Source: Planctomycetaceae bacterium (GTDB lineage: Bacteria; Planctomycetota; Planctomycetia; Pirellulales; Pirellulaceae). From it: a stretch of DNA of 42,113 nucleotides. Of this stretch, positions 9,917-17,740 are shown one piece after another. The position numbers and the translations under genes are program-made. Position 1 is the first letter of the stretch. Each line of letters begins with the position of its first letter. The stretch is from NCBI GenBank assembly GCA_002723275.1, contig PBNZ01000041.1, forward strand, positions 1 through 42,113, written 5' to 3'. Below the pieces are notes generated by a model that was not told the DNA's origin, searched no databases, and saw only the letters and a program-made list of their open reading frames with translations.

Positions 9917-10702
9917 CTAGCGGGGATCGACTGAAAGACGAACCGGACGATGCCCCTTCGTCCCAGTTTCGTGTTTCTTCGATCCCTGAGGGGGATCGAC
10001 TTTTACTCGGGCCAACCAATTCAGAGCGCCTCCGCCAAGATAGATGAAGTCGGAGCAGGTATTAGGTTGGTCATCTTGGTCGTCCTGATCAAGATCTTGC
10101 CAGAGCGTGTCGACCAATGGATAAGGTCTTACCCATCGCCAGCGATAATCACGCATGAATTCATCGAAAGGGCGATTCCCTCGTAGTGATTCGTAGTTCA
10201 CTTCGAATCCAAAATCCCCCAACCCGATGATTGGCAACGTCTGCTGTTCACACCAAAGTCGAATGGCTTCAGCCTCAGCCCGATGTCCATCGCCTTTGGA
10301 AAATTCGTTGACTAAGATGTAAAAATCAACCTTTGTCTCAATGTCTCGAAACAATCCTAACCAGGAATGCACCTCGTCAATTTTCAACTCCCCCTGACGA
10401 AGGCATTGGAGACGCCGCTGGTCATAGAGAATCTGCATCGACGGTCGTTCCATCTCGCAGGCAAGAAAGTTTTTCCCTAGTGACTTTTCGATGGAATTGA
10501 ATTGCTTCGCATCCGACCGCGTCAAACACAACAGATGGCAAGCCGCCATTTCAGGATAGATTTCCGCAGCGACCGCCTCTCCTTCGTCACGAGCGTCCAG
10601 ATTCCAGCTGATCACGGAAAGAGTGTCTGCAGCAGCGGTCGATACAAGTTGCAACAGAGAACAAATGGCAATCAAAATCGCGAATTGCACGATGTTTCTC
10701 AT
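9917..10702 (-). CDS. Exported endonuclease/exonuclease/phosphatase-fold protein, probably inactive
   Basis: This 261-aa protein has a signal peptide (residues 1-25, ending 'STAAA') and the opening motif 'LSVISWNLD' (28-36) of the endonuclease/exonuclease/phosphatase (EEP) fold. I chose ATG at 10702, which follows GGAGAG. The family's metal-binding Glu (usually in LQE or LTE) is replaced: the segment reads 'LLCLTRSDA'. The usual GDFN motif reads 'GDFGFEVN', without the adjacent Asn. 'SDFIYLGG' and 'GHRPVRL' match the last two motifs, keeping the final His. With the Glu and possibly the Asn missing, catalysis is doubtful. It may be a binding protein derived from this fold. The N-terminal match is clear; inactivity is inference. 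Confidence 0.75.
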   Translation of the reverse strand: MRNIVQFAILIAICSLLQLVSTAAADTLSVISWNLDARDEGEAVAAEIYPEMAACHLLCLTRSDAKQFNSIEKSLGKNFLACEMERPSMQILYDQRRLQCLRQGELKIDEVHSWLGLFRDIETKVDFYILVNEFSKGDGHRAEAEAIRLWCEQQTLPIIGLGDFGFEVNYESLRGNRPFDEFMRDYRWRWVRPYPLVDTLWQDLDQDDQDDQPNTCSDFIYLGGGALNWLARVKVDPPQGSKKHETGTKGHRPVRLSVDPR

Positions 10703-11060
10703 GATCTCTCCACAAATTTCTATCTCTTGGACCAATCTATTGTGGCTTAATGGAACACCCAGTTTACGTCAGTGTGTCGAATTATGCGAACCGACGAATA
10801 CCAAACTTAACTGAGCGGAACCAATTCCGAGTCCCCCTTTAATCAGCACCTCAAAGTCAAGACGAAGGATGCCTGTAAGCGTGGTTGCGTTTGCTGGATC
10901 GAGACCAAGATTTTGATCGAGGGTAGACAACCTCCAGCCGAAAGTCATGAGCTCTAATCTTTAACCGCATCCTAAATCATGGAGTCGCTCAAATTAACCA
11001 ACAATCCGATACGTCAGGCCAATGAGGCATGGAAATGCCAATTGAGTTGACGGACGGAAA
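10703..11060. other. Non-coding gap
   Basis: I find no gene here. The only structure noticed is a short hairpin, GGCAT-GGAA-ATGCC (11026-11039), just downstream of the minus-strand zinc-ribbon gene; it lacks a T tract on either strand and is weak evidence for a terminator. Confidence 0.45.
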
Positions 11061-11447
11061 CTATTTCATCGCATTCTCCAGTTCGCCCCGGTTTAGAATC
11101 TTTTCCGGATCCAGCGTGATCCTCTTTCCGGTTGGTGCAACCGCCATGTTGAGATGCGCTTTGCGAGTTTCGATGGAGTCTCCATCAGCAACGAAGGTTT
11201 TCTTTTCTCCCCGAAAGTTGATGTATTGGACTTCAATGGAATTTTCAAACTCCACTACGGGTCCATCAAATGTGGGGTTCGGCGAAGTTTGTGCGGCGAC
11301 AGCCGCAGGCTGCTTAGCCATATTCCCATCGTAGTTAGAGCAAAACTGGTTGCCGCATCTAACACCGAAAAACGAATCTTTCGCACCCGCAACGCGACAG
11401 GCAGGGCAAGTGGTGCTAGATCCAAATAGCTTTGAAAAAAAACCCAT
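11061..11447 (-). CDS. Zinc-ribbon protein with C-terminal beta domain
   Basis: This 128-aa protein has no signal peptide, so it is probably cytoplasmic. Residues 14-36 form a zinc ribbon with C14-x2-C17 and C31-x4-C36. An Ala/Pro/Thr linker follows, then a beta-rich module (about 65-125) with 'VQYINFRGEKKTF' and 'VAPTGKRITLDPEKIL'. That pattern is reminiscent of small WYL-like modules, but I would not assign it. The ATG at 11447 follows AGGAGA. The gene lies 123 bp downstream of the reverse transcriptase on the same strand and could be transcribed with it. Function is unknown; nucleic-acid or ligand binding is a guess from the ribbon and context. Confidence 0.72.
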   Translation of the reverse strand: MGFFSKLFGSSTTCPACRVAGAKDSFFGVRCGNQFCSNYDGNMAKQPAAVAAQTSPNPTFDGPVVEFENSIEVQYINFRGEKKTFVADGDSIETRKAHLNMAVAPTGKRITLDPEKILNRGELENAMK

Positions 11448-11570
11448 GCAGTTGTCTCCTGACAGACGTAAACGATGGAAATGCGAATCGAACAGAAGAA
11501 GGGGCGGCTAAGAAAACGACTTGACATGTCAAGTCTTCAATAACGTCTATCGACAGGCGACTGCTCTTTC

Positions 11571-13034
11571 TCACGAGACTTTTGTTGCCGCTGCTTCTAG
11601 ACCTGGAGAAAAAGCCTTGCGGCTTGGCAGCCGCCCCCTCTCCTGTTCGATCAACCATTTCGTACGCAAAACAAAAAACGAAGCCTTCAAATGACCATGA
11701 TTCAATAAACGCCGACGGTGTCGCAGCGAAGGGAGCCCCATTTCACGAAGTCTTGCAAACGGCAGCTTCCTAAAATTGCCCTTCCGATGCCCATTTTGAA
11801 ACGCTATCGACAGCACCTCTTCGGCCAACCAGCGATCCAACAAGCGAAGCTGACTTTCGTCATCCACATGTTTTAGGTAGTAGTCGATAATTGCGACTGA
11901 ACGAAGGCCATCTCCAATCACTCGACAACAAACCGCGATCGCATGGTTCGCTCGAGGCTCTGGTTGATCACCGATCCGTTCGAATTTCTGCTTGGATCGC
12001 CGCAACGCAAAACGAAAGAGATTCCGGATCTTGCGCAGTTTGTCCCGGGAAAGCCCAATGCTTCTATCACGTCGAAATTCCAGCCCCAGATGTCGAAAAT
12101 TGGGGCGGTCGGGGAATTCAGTGTCGACTGGGGCATTTAAGCGGCTAGGCAGGCGGGGACCAGTTCTAGGCTGGAAACTGAAGTCCAACTCGTGGCTTGG
12201 TTTACTCTTCAGTTTCAACCGATTCAGTACCTCGTGAAGTTGGTCTCGTGCTTTTACGGCCGTATCGCAACTTGGGGTGAACTGTAACACGTCGTCCGCG
12301 TACCGGCAGTAAGTTAGCCCCGGAAATTTTTCCATACTACGATCGAGAGGAAGCAGATAAACATTGGCAAGAAAGCAGGCGATGGATGTTCCGAAAGGAA
12401 CGCCCTTTTCAGCGCACATCGACTGCTGACTCTCTGTTTGGAAGCTAAATCTGACACGTTGAGTAACCAACTGAAACAAATAGTCAGTAGGCTCGATCCA
12501 AGACTTGAGGGCCTCAAGCAGAATCGTGTGATCGATCGATTGAAAAAAGACGGAAATGTCTCGCTTGGTGAAGTAAAAAGACCCGGATCGTTTTTTGAGT
12601 TCGTATGCGATTCGATGCTGACAAGCGTCGATACCAAAACCAGTATGTCGATAGGCGTACGAATGTTTTGAAATGGCCGAATGAAAATATCGATTCAAGG
12701 TCTGAAACAGCATCTGATCAACAATGCGTTCTTCCCAGGGAAAGATGTAAATGGTCCGCGCCTTCCCGTTGAAGTGGTACTGTCGAGCGATACCTTCTCT
12801 CGGGTGAAAAGATCGATCCATGAGGCGACGATGAATTCGGTTCAGGTTCCGATGTCCAGACCTGGCGAAGTCGTAGAGCGTTCCTCCATCTTGAGAACGG
12901 GATAATGCTGCTCGCCAACGGAAGAGAGGCTTCGTATAGGTTTTCAAAGCTGCGCGATAAAGAGCAACTTCGCTGTAAATCGATTCGAATGTCGCCTTTC
13001 GCCGCGCGTTGGGCAGTGAAAAATCAAGTTCCAT
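11571..13034 (-). CDS. Stand-alone reverse transcriptase (unknown-group/DGR-like)
   Basis: This 487-aa RNA-directed DNA polymerase has the core motifs in order: RT2 'GKARTIYIFPWEERIVD' (90-106), RT3 with catalytic Asp159 in 'RDISVFFQSIDH', RT4 'GVPFGTSIACFLANVYL' (211-227), RT5 'YCRYADD' with the catalytic pair Asp247-Asp248, RT6 'LKLKSKPSHEL' (273-283) and RT7 'FRHLGLEF' (313-320). About 165 helical, basic residues follow as the thumb and C-terminal domain ('SVAIIDYYLKHV', 'GLPSLRHRRRLL'). There is no maturase X or HNH endonuclease domain. RT4 has FG where group II intron enzymes have QG, as in non-intron 'unknown group' and DGR-like lineages, several of which act in phage defence with a non-coding RNA. 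The ATG at 13034 follows AGAGG. All catalytic residues are present, so it is likely active. Confidence 0.9.
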   Translation of the reverse strand: MELDFSLPNARRKATFESIYSEVALYRAALKTYTKPLFRWRAALSRSQDGGTLYDFARSGHRNLNRIHRRLMDRSFHPREGIARQYHFNGKARTIYIFPWEERIVDQMLFQTLNRYFHSAISKHSYAYRHTGFGIDACQHRIAYELKKRSGSFYFTKRDISVFFQSIDHTILLEALKSWIEPTDYLFQLVTQRVRFSFQTESQQSMCAEKGVPFGTSIACFLANVYLLPLDRSMEKFPGLTYCRYADDVLQFTPSCDTAVKARDQLHEVLNRLKLKSKPSHELDFSFQPRTGPRLPSRLNAPVDTEFPDRPNFRHLGLEFRRDRSIGLSRDKLRKIRNLFRFALRRSKQKFERIGDQPEPRANHAIAVCCRVIGDGLRSVAIIDYYLKHVDDESQLRLLDRWLAEEVLSIAFQNGHRKGNFRKLPFARLREMGLPSLRHRRRLLNHGHLKASFFVLRTKWLIEQERGRLPSRKAFSPGLEAAATKVS

Positions 13035-13562
13035 GTGGACCTCTTGTCCTTGAAAGACAGACGATCACTTACGCAGCGACAGTCCAACGAAAAACAATTG
13101 CAGTATGCATCTTGAAAACGATTTTCGTTAATCTGACAGCCCGTTGATTCAAGACGGAACTGATTCCAAGGCGAGTACTTTCCAATACGCGCGTTGAAAA
13201 TGACGTCTACATTCTAATCCATGACGGAAGCAAGGTCACGCTTGATTACCCATATCTCTCTCGGACGGACAAGCGGATCATCAGATCCGTTCCAGAAAGG
13301 AGAGGCTCGAGTCAGAGGGAGGTGGCGAATAGTATCTTACCTAGAATGAAAAGACCACCTTCGTCTTATAGTCGTTCGGTCCGCTCGACGAATCGACTCA
13401 CTCTCGGATTCTGCGCGTGGATCACACGATCCGCGCCGCCCCAAGGCTCGCTTTCCCCAAGAGGATACGGCACCTACGCCCGTGGCGATCGCCCCATTAA
13501 CACGAAAGGGCAGCACACGAGCGTGGTTTCAATGAAATCGCAGTCGCCATGAAGTGCGTAGT
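13035..13562 (-). other. Structured non-coding region upstream of reverse transcriptase; possible ncRNA
   Basis: No convincing gene lies in these 528 bp. Two hairpins share the same inverted core. CGGATC-ATCA-GATCCG at 13274-13289 extends to about 8 bp allowing one G-U pair. At 13415-13436 a 9-bp stem with one wobble pair surrounds GGATC-ACAC-GATCC. A smaller palindrome, GAAAA-CGA-TTTTC, lies at about 13118-13130. Several non-intron reverse transcriptases use an adjacent structured RNA as template or partner, so this is a candidate. The alternative is that the region simply holds the 3' end of the PEP-CTERM transcript and the promoter of the reverse transcriptase. Confidence 0.4.
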
Positions 13563-14873
13563 TTAATGGCGACGGAAGCCAAGCAGGGCCATCAGGCCGA
13601 CGACCAGCATCAGTAGACTACCCGGTTCGGGTACGGCAGCTACCGCTGCCCTCGCACCCATTTCGTAACCACCATCGGTGAAGGCAAAAACCAAGTCGCT
13701 GGAATTAAAGTCTTTGTCGCCATTCCAATCACCCGTTTCCCAGGTGGAATTGTCCTCAGCGGCATCTTCATATTCTCCAGCACCGAAGACTACGACGAAG
13801 TCGGCCGAATTGAATTGGCCGTCCCAATTGGAGTCACCAATCCAGGTATTGAGAACGTCATGCACATAGGTAAGTCGCTCTTGAGGATCGGTGATTCCCT
13901 CTAAAGCAGCTTTGGGATCAGCCAATCCGCCAAAGATGATTTCTCCCGTACCACCGTGAGACAATCGGCCTGCAGCGTCAATCACCCAATCATATTCGTC
14001 GGCGGGATAGTCCTCGATCGTTTCCCCGGCCTCGAGAGCAAATTCATCGAATTCCAACGGACGTAGACGATTCGCCCACCAATATTGAATCGCCAGGTCG
14101 CCGCCGTCGTCATCATCCATGCCGATATTGAATCCAATTCGATCTCCGACCTCGATCGGTCCACCGCCATCGGGATCTTCAAACTGACTCTTATGAAATT
14201 TGGTCTCCATCGACCATCCCATGTCAGTCTCCTCACCGTATCCCCAAATGGCACCCTCAGGGCCCCACTCCCATTCGACCGCATTCGCCCATCCGACGAA
14301 TGGCTCTTCGAAATCCTCATCCCACCGTGAAAAACGGCCTTCATAATTCACATAGTTGTGTCCGCCGTAATCGTTAAAGAATGACGCTGCTTTGTCGGTG
14401 TTCACATTCGCGCGATCGTTATTCGCATCAATGATGATCTCAATCGCATCATCTTTCCAGAATTGTTGATTTGCATCGTTACTTCTGACTTCATCATCCA
14501 GCACATCGACACCCACATAAAGGAATTCCGAGTCGTGCGCGAGATAGAAGGTGAACTCACTATCGTCCGCACCTTCCCACTCCTTGTCTTGTGCGTAAGT
14601 GAGAATCCAGGCGTTGCCAACCGTTCCATCCGGCGAACCGGGGGAGACCGTGCGACCGGCGAACGAACCATATTCATCCGACGATAGATTACCGTCGAGT
14701 TTAATCGAACCATCGGGCACCATCGGCACCGTCAATGTTGTCAAATCAATATCCGACCACGGGCCTTCTTCGGACTGATCAAACTCGAAGATGTCATAAA
14801 CTTGGGCTGACAGATTACCGGTCGCCAAAACGGCTATCATCACTGCCATAAAGATTCGCATTGCCAAACTCAT
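13563..14873 (-). CDS. PEP-CTERM protein with CBM9-like and dockerin-like domains
   Basis: This 436-aa exported protein starts at ATG 14873, which follows AGAGG; an in-frame ATG at 14903 has no better site. After a signal peptide (to about 'GNLSAQ'), residues about 40-270 resemble the CBM9-like sugar-binding fold ('IKLDGNLSSDEY', 'DSEFLYVGVDVLDD', 'WKDDAIEIIIDANND'). Two Asp-rich dockerin/EF-hand-like repeats follow: 'GDSNWDGQFNSADFVVVF' and 'GDWNGDKDFNSSDLVFAF'. The C-terminus is a full PEP-CTERM sorting signal: 'VPEPGSLLMLVVG', a membrane helix and the basic end 'FRRH'. It is expected to be processed by an exosortase and released or attached at the surface. It lies head-to-head with another PEP-CTERM gene. 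Confidence 0.9.
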   Translation of the reverse strand: MSLAMRIFMAVMIAVLATGNLSAQVYDIFEFDQSEEGPWSDIDLTTLTVPMVPDGSIKLDGNLSSDEYGSFAGRTVSPGSPDGTVGNAWILTYAQDKEWEGADDSEFTFYLAHDSEFLYVGVDVLDDEVRSNDANQQFWKDDAIEIIIDANNDRANVNTDKAASFFNDYGGHNYVNYEGRFSRWDEDFEEPFVGWANAVEWEWGPEGAIWGYGEETDMGWSMETKFHKSQFEDPDGGGPIEVGDRIGFNIGMDDDDGGDLAIQYWWANRLRPLEFDEFALEAGETIEDYPADEYDWVIDAAGRLSHGGTGEIIFGGLADPKAALEGITDPQERLTYVHDVLNTWIGDSNWDGQFNSADFVVVFGAGEYEDAAEDNSTWETGDWNGDKDFNSSDLVFAFTDGGYEMGARAAVAAVPEPGSLLMLVVGLMALLGFRRH

Positions 14874-15220
14874 GCTCGTGCCTCTCATTAGGCTGAAAGT
14901 CAATCGGTCGGATACAACTCAATGGCCAGAACCTAAACAACCACTGAGCGTTTGTCCATTTTTTATTGCTCAGAGGGATATTTTTTGAACGCAAAGGCCC
15001 TGCGACTGTCGCCCACATTTTGGACGTGACAGCAGCCATCGACCGTGGCTCGCCCTCTGTGAAGTCAATCATCCGTGACAAAAACCGCAATTCCCATGAG
15101 GTTTCTGCCGAGTCGTCGAAGGATCGGGAGAATTTATTGATGGAAGTTCTCTGACTCGATAGGCTAGTGAAAGAGTCATCGATGGTCATTAATCCCGATC
15201 GACAAAACGAAACAGCCGTT
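14874..15220. other. Divergent intergenic region between two PEP-CTERM genes
   Basis: This region separates the starts of the two PEP-CTERM genes. On the plus strand it holds a moderate promoter candidate (listed separately). No gene or repeat is visible. Confidence 0.5.
15137..15165 (+). promoter_or_regulatory. Candidate sigma70-type promoter
   Basis: TTGATG (15137-15142) and TAGGCT (15160-15165) are separated by 17 bp, upstream of the PEP-CTERM gene starting near 15221. The -35 match is fair and the -10 match is weak. Confidence 0.35.
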
Positions 15221-15748
15221 ATGCAACGAATTCGATTTATCCTGGTTCCGCTTGTCCTTTTCGCCCTTGGACAGTTTGCTTACGGGCAGCCAACACCCTT
15301 GGTGCTGGGCAACGCCACCAATATCGACGCCGTTACCATGATTTACGATCCATCCGACGGTCAATTCAATGCCGTGAGCGATGGGGCCGACCTTACAACC
15401 CTCGAGATTCAATCGGCGGGTGATTGGTTTATTCCGACAGGTGCAAACCCACCGACTTCGCCATTCGACCTGACTCGAACCAACAAGCTCTTTCGGCTCG
15501 CCCCTGACGGTGTGAGTGCTATTTCTTTCGGTCAAGTGCTGCCTACAAGCTTGACTGCTTCTCAGGTGATCAACGACCTTATCGTCGATGGATCGTTACT
15601 TGGGGGTGGAAATTTACAGCGAGCCGGAGGCGGAGGCCCTTACCTGTTCGTCGTTCCAGAACCTTCGAGTTCCTGCCTACTCCTCACGGGACTCGTCGTT
15701 TTCAGGTCGTTCATCGCGCGTCGAGTGGTTCGTCGAAAGCGGATCTAA
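15221..15748 (+). CDS. Short PEP-CTERM protein
   Basis: This protein is 175 aa from ATG 15221, which begins a clean signal peptide ('MQRIRFILVPLVLFALGQFAYG'). In-frame starts at 15182 and 15167 would add a polar leader and cannot be excluded; none has a strong ribosome site. The mature part (about 23-150) is a beta-rich domain with no motif I recognise ('AVTMIYDPSDGQFNAVSDGA', 'FGQVLPTSLTASQV'). The C-terminus is a PEP-CTERM signal: 'VVPEPSSSCLLLTG', a hydrophobic stretch and a basic tail 'RRVVRRKRI'. The protein is therefore a probable exosortase substrate. It is transcribed away from the larger PEP-CTERM gene, and the two may share regulation. Confidence 0.85.
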   Translation: MQRIRFILVPLVLFALGQFAYGQPTPLVLGNATNIDAVTMIYDPSDGQFNAVSDGADLTTLEIQSAGDWFIPTGANPPTSPFDLTRTNKLFRLAPDGVSAISFGQVLPTSLTASQVINDLIVDGSLLGGGNLQRAGGGGPYLFVVPEPSSSCLLLTGLVVFRSFIARRVVRRKRI

Positions 15749-15889
15749 CTTCTCCGAGAACGGATTTCACCAACAGACTACCGCCCATGCTCTCTCTTCA
15801 TTGTTGAGGAAGCCGTTACGCAAGTGCGCGGTAGAGCATCTAGCCACGAATTTGATTTTCGAGCCCCGCCCCAACCGAAAGAGCGTGTT

Positions 15890-15918
15890 TTGCGATGAGA
15901 TACAGATCTCACTATACT
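15890..15918 (+). promoter_or_regulatory. Sigma70-type promoter for the metallohydrolase pair
   Basis: TTGCGA (15890-15895) and TATACT (15913-15918) are separated by exactly 17 bp. A transcript from here would begin about 30 nt before the start at 15954. The match is good for both boxes. Confidence 0.6.
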
Positions 15919-15953
15919 CGTTGATAAACCCTTCAGTTATGAAAGAGGCCATC

Positions 15954-17003
15954 ATGCCCAGACTAATCCTGAGCCTCATCGTGTTCACGTTTGTAATTAG
16001 CCTTGAACTCCCCATTCAGGCTGGCAAACGCGACGGTCACCTCGACGTTTACTGGATCGATGTCGAAGGTGGTGCCGCGACACTCATTGTGACCCCCAAC
16101 GATGAAAGTGTCCTGATCGACACTGGAAACCCAGGCCTTCGTGACTCAGGCCGCATAGCCGAGGTCATCAGTAAAGTCGCAGGACTCCAGTCAATTGATC
16201 ACTTGATCGTGACTCATTACCATCGTGATCACTATGGCGGCGCGGAAGTACTTTCTACGATGCTGCCGATCCGAAACGTCTACGACAACGGCATCTTTGC
16301 CAACATGCCCGACAATCCGGGCAAGGCCTACTTTGAATTCCGTGCCGACAAGCGTCACGTGATCAACCCTGGTGATGAGATTCCCTTACGAGAGGTCGCG
16401 GTCGGTTCACCAAGTCCCAAACTGCTTTGTTTGGCGACACGCAAATCGTTCATCGATCCTGAAAAGGTCAATGCCGCCGATAACAAAGCGGCGGGTTCGT
16501 TGCATCGCGACAAAGATCGAGACGGATCAGACAATGCAAACAGCATTGTGATGCTGCTGAACTTTGGGCCATTTCAATTCTTCGACGGAGGCGACATCAC
16601 CTGGAACCAGGAGAAACGCCTCGTCCATCCCTACAATCTCGTCGGTGAGGTCGATGTCTATCAGGTAACCCACCACGGCCTGGACAGCAGCAACAACCCG
16701 ATCGTCCTGTCATCCCTGAAACCTCGCGTCGCAATCATGAACAACGGACACACGAAGGGTTGCGCTCCGGGAGTCTTTGCGAATCTAAAGGCGACGTCCT
16801 CGATCGACGCAATCTACCAAGTCCACAAAAACTTGCGTCCTGACGGGACAGTGAACAACGTACCGGACGACTTCATCGCCAATCATCATGAACCGGACAA
16901 ATGCGAAGGTCATTACATTAAACTGTCGGTTGCAAAAGACGGTCGCAGTTACACGGTGGCGATCCCCGCTCACGACATCCAGAGAGAATATCAAACGAAA
17001 TAA
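15954..17003 (+). CDS. Exported metallo-beta-lactamase-fold hydrolase (ComEC-C-like)
   Basis: This 349-aa protein starts at ATG 15954, which follows AGAGG and begins a signal peptide ('PRLILSLIVFTFVISLELPIQAG'). The open frame extends upstream to 15588 but that part overlaps the previous gene and is not part of the fold. The metal-binding motif is 'THYHRDH' (H88, H90, D92, H93), preceded by 'VLIDTGNPG' (54-61). 'FQFFDGGDI' and 'YQVTHHGLDSSNNP' supply further expected ligands. The arrangement resembles the competence-type (ComEC C-terminal) branch of the family. It is likely a zinc-dependent hydrolase acting outside the cytoplasm on an unknown substrate. The methyltransferase gene begins 4 nt after its stop. 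Confidence 0.88.
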   Translation: MPRLILSLIVFTFVISLELPIQAGKRDGHLDVYWIDVEGGAATLIVTPNDESVLIDTGNPGLRDSGRIAEVISKVAGLQSIDHLIVTHYHRDHYGGAEVLSTMLPIRNVYDNGIFANMPDNPGKAYFEFRADKRHVINPGDEIPLREVAVGSPSPKLLCLATRKSFIDPEKVNAADNKAAGSLHRDKDRDGSDNANSIVMLLNFGPFQFFDGGDITWNQEKRLVHPYNLVGEVDVYQVTHHGLDSSNNPIVLSSLKPRVAIMNNGHTKGCAPGVFANLKATSSIDAIYQVHKNLRPDGTVNNVPDDFIANHHEPDKCEGHYIKLSVAKDGRSYTVAIPAHDIQREYQTK

Positions 17004-17007
17004 CATC

Positions 17008-17718
17008 ATGGACGACCACTCACTCGACCGCGTTAAACAAGTTTTTGAACAGTGGTCACTCTACGACCTGATTATCCATCACAACTACATGCGTCACACG
17101 CAACTGGTGACGTGCTTGAATGAATTCGTCAAGCAAACCGAAATCCGGCGGAAGGTAATCGATCTTGGTTGTGGAGATGCCTGGATGGCGAAGCACATTT
17201 TCCAGGATATGGTGGTTGAAAGCTATCTCGGCGTGGATCTGTCGGATACAGCGTTACAAGAAGCAGCGGACCAACTTACCGATTGGACAAGCGCGCAACA
17301 GTTCCGGCAGGGAGACATTGCGGAGGTCTTGGCAGAAACACCAGCCAACTCTGCTAATACGGCTCTCGCTAGTTATTCACTTCATCATTTCCATGACGAT
17401 CAGAAGCTGATCTTGCTCGATCAAATCCACCGCATCCTGGAAAAGGACGGGCAATTTTTATGGATTGATTTGGCACGCATTGCTCCCCAGACCCGCGATC
17501 AGTATGTCGATGAGATGGCGAACCATATCCGTCATGATTGGCAAGCATTGAGGGAATCGCAAAACGAGCAGGCCGTCCAACACGTCCTTGAGTCCGATTT
17601 CCCGGCGACCGAAGCATGGATGCTCGAACATACCCCCCAAGTCGGACTGCAACTTGATCGTTGCTTATTTCGTGACGAGTATTTTGGCGCGTGGGTGTTT
17701 GCGAAACACGACGATTAA
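17008..17718 (+). CDS. SAM-dependent methyltransferase
   Basis: This 236-aa class I methyltransferase starts at ATG 17008, 4 nt after the upstream stop, so the two genes are probably translationally coupled. The SAM-binding motif I is 'VIDLGCGDAWMAKHI' (50-64), followed by the acidic motif II 'YLGVDLSD', 'QGDIAEVLAE', and motif IV-like 'ALASYSLHHFHDDQK'. There is no signal peptide. The fold matches small-molecule methyltransferases of the Methyltransf_11/25 type. The substrate is unknown. Pairing with an exported metallohydrolase does not by itself suggest a shared pathway. Confidence 0.88.
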   Translation: MDDHSLDRVKQVFEQWSLYDLIIHHNYMRHTQLVTCLNEFVKQTEIRRKVIDLGCGDAWMAKHIFQDMVVESYLGVDLSDTALQEAADQLTDWTSAQQFRQGDIAEVLAETPANSANTALASYSLHHFHDDQKLILLDQIHRILEKDGQFLWIDLARIAPQTRDQYVDEMANHIRHDWQALRESQNEQAVQHVLESDFPATEAWMLEHTPQVGLQLDRCLFRDEYFGAWVFAKHDD

Positions 17719-17740
17719 CCAAAACCTCGTGAGACTTACA

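Noticed and set aside
11571-13562. Diversity-generating retroelement
   Set aside because: I found no pair of near-identical repeats differing mainly at adenines and no C-type lectin target gene beside the reverse transcriptase. It remains possible if the repeats lie outside the window.
11571-13562. Group II intron
   Set aside because: The protein has no maturase X or HNH domain, and I could not see the conserved domain V hairpin with its catalytic triad downstream of the gene.
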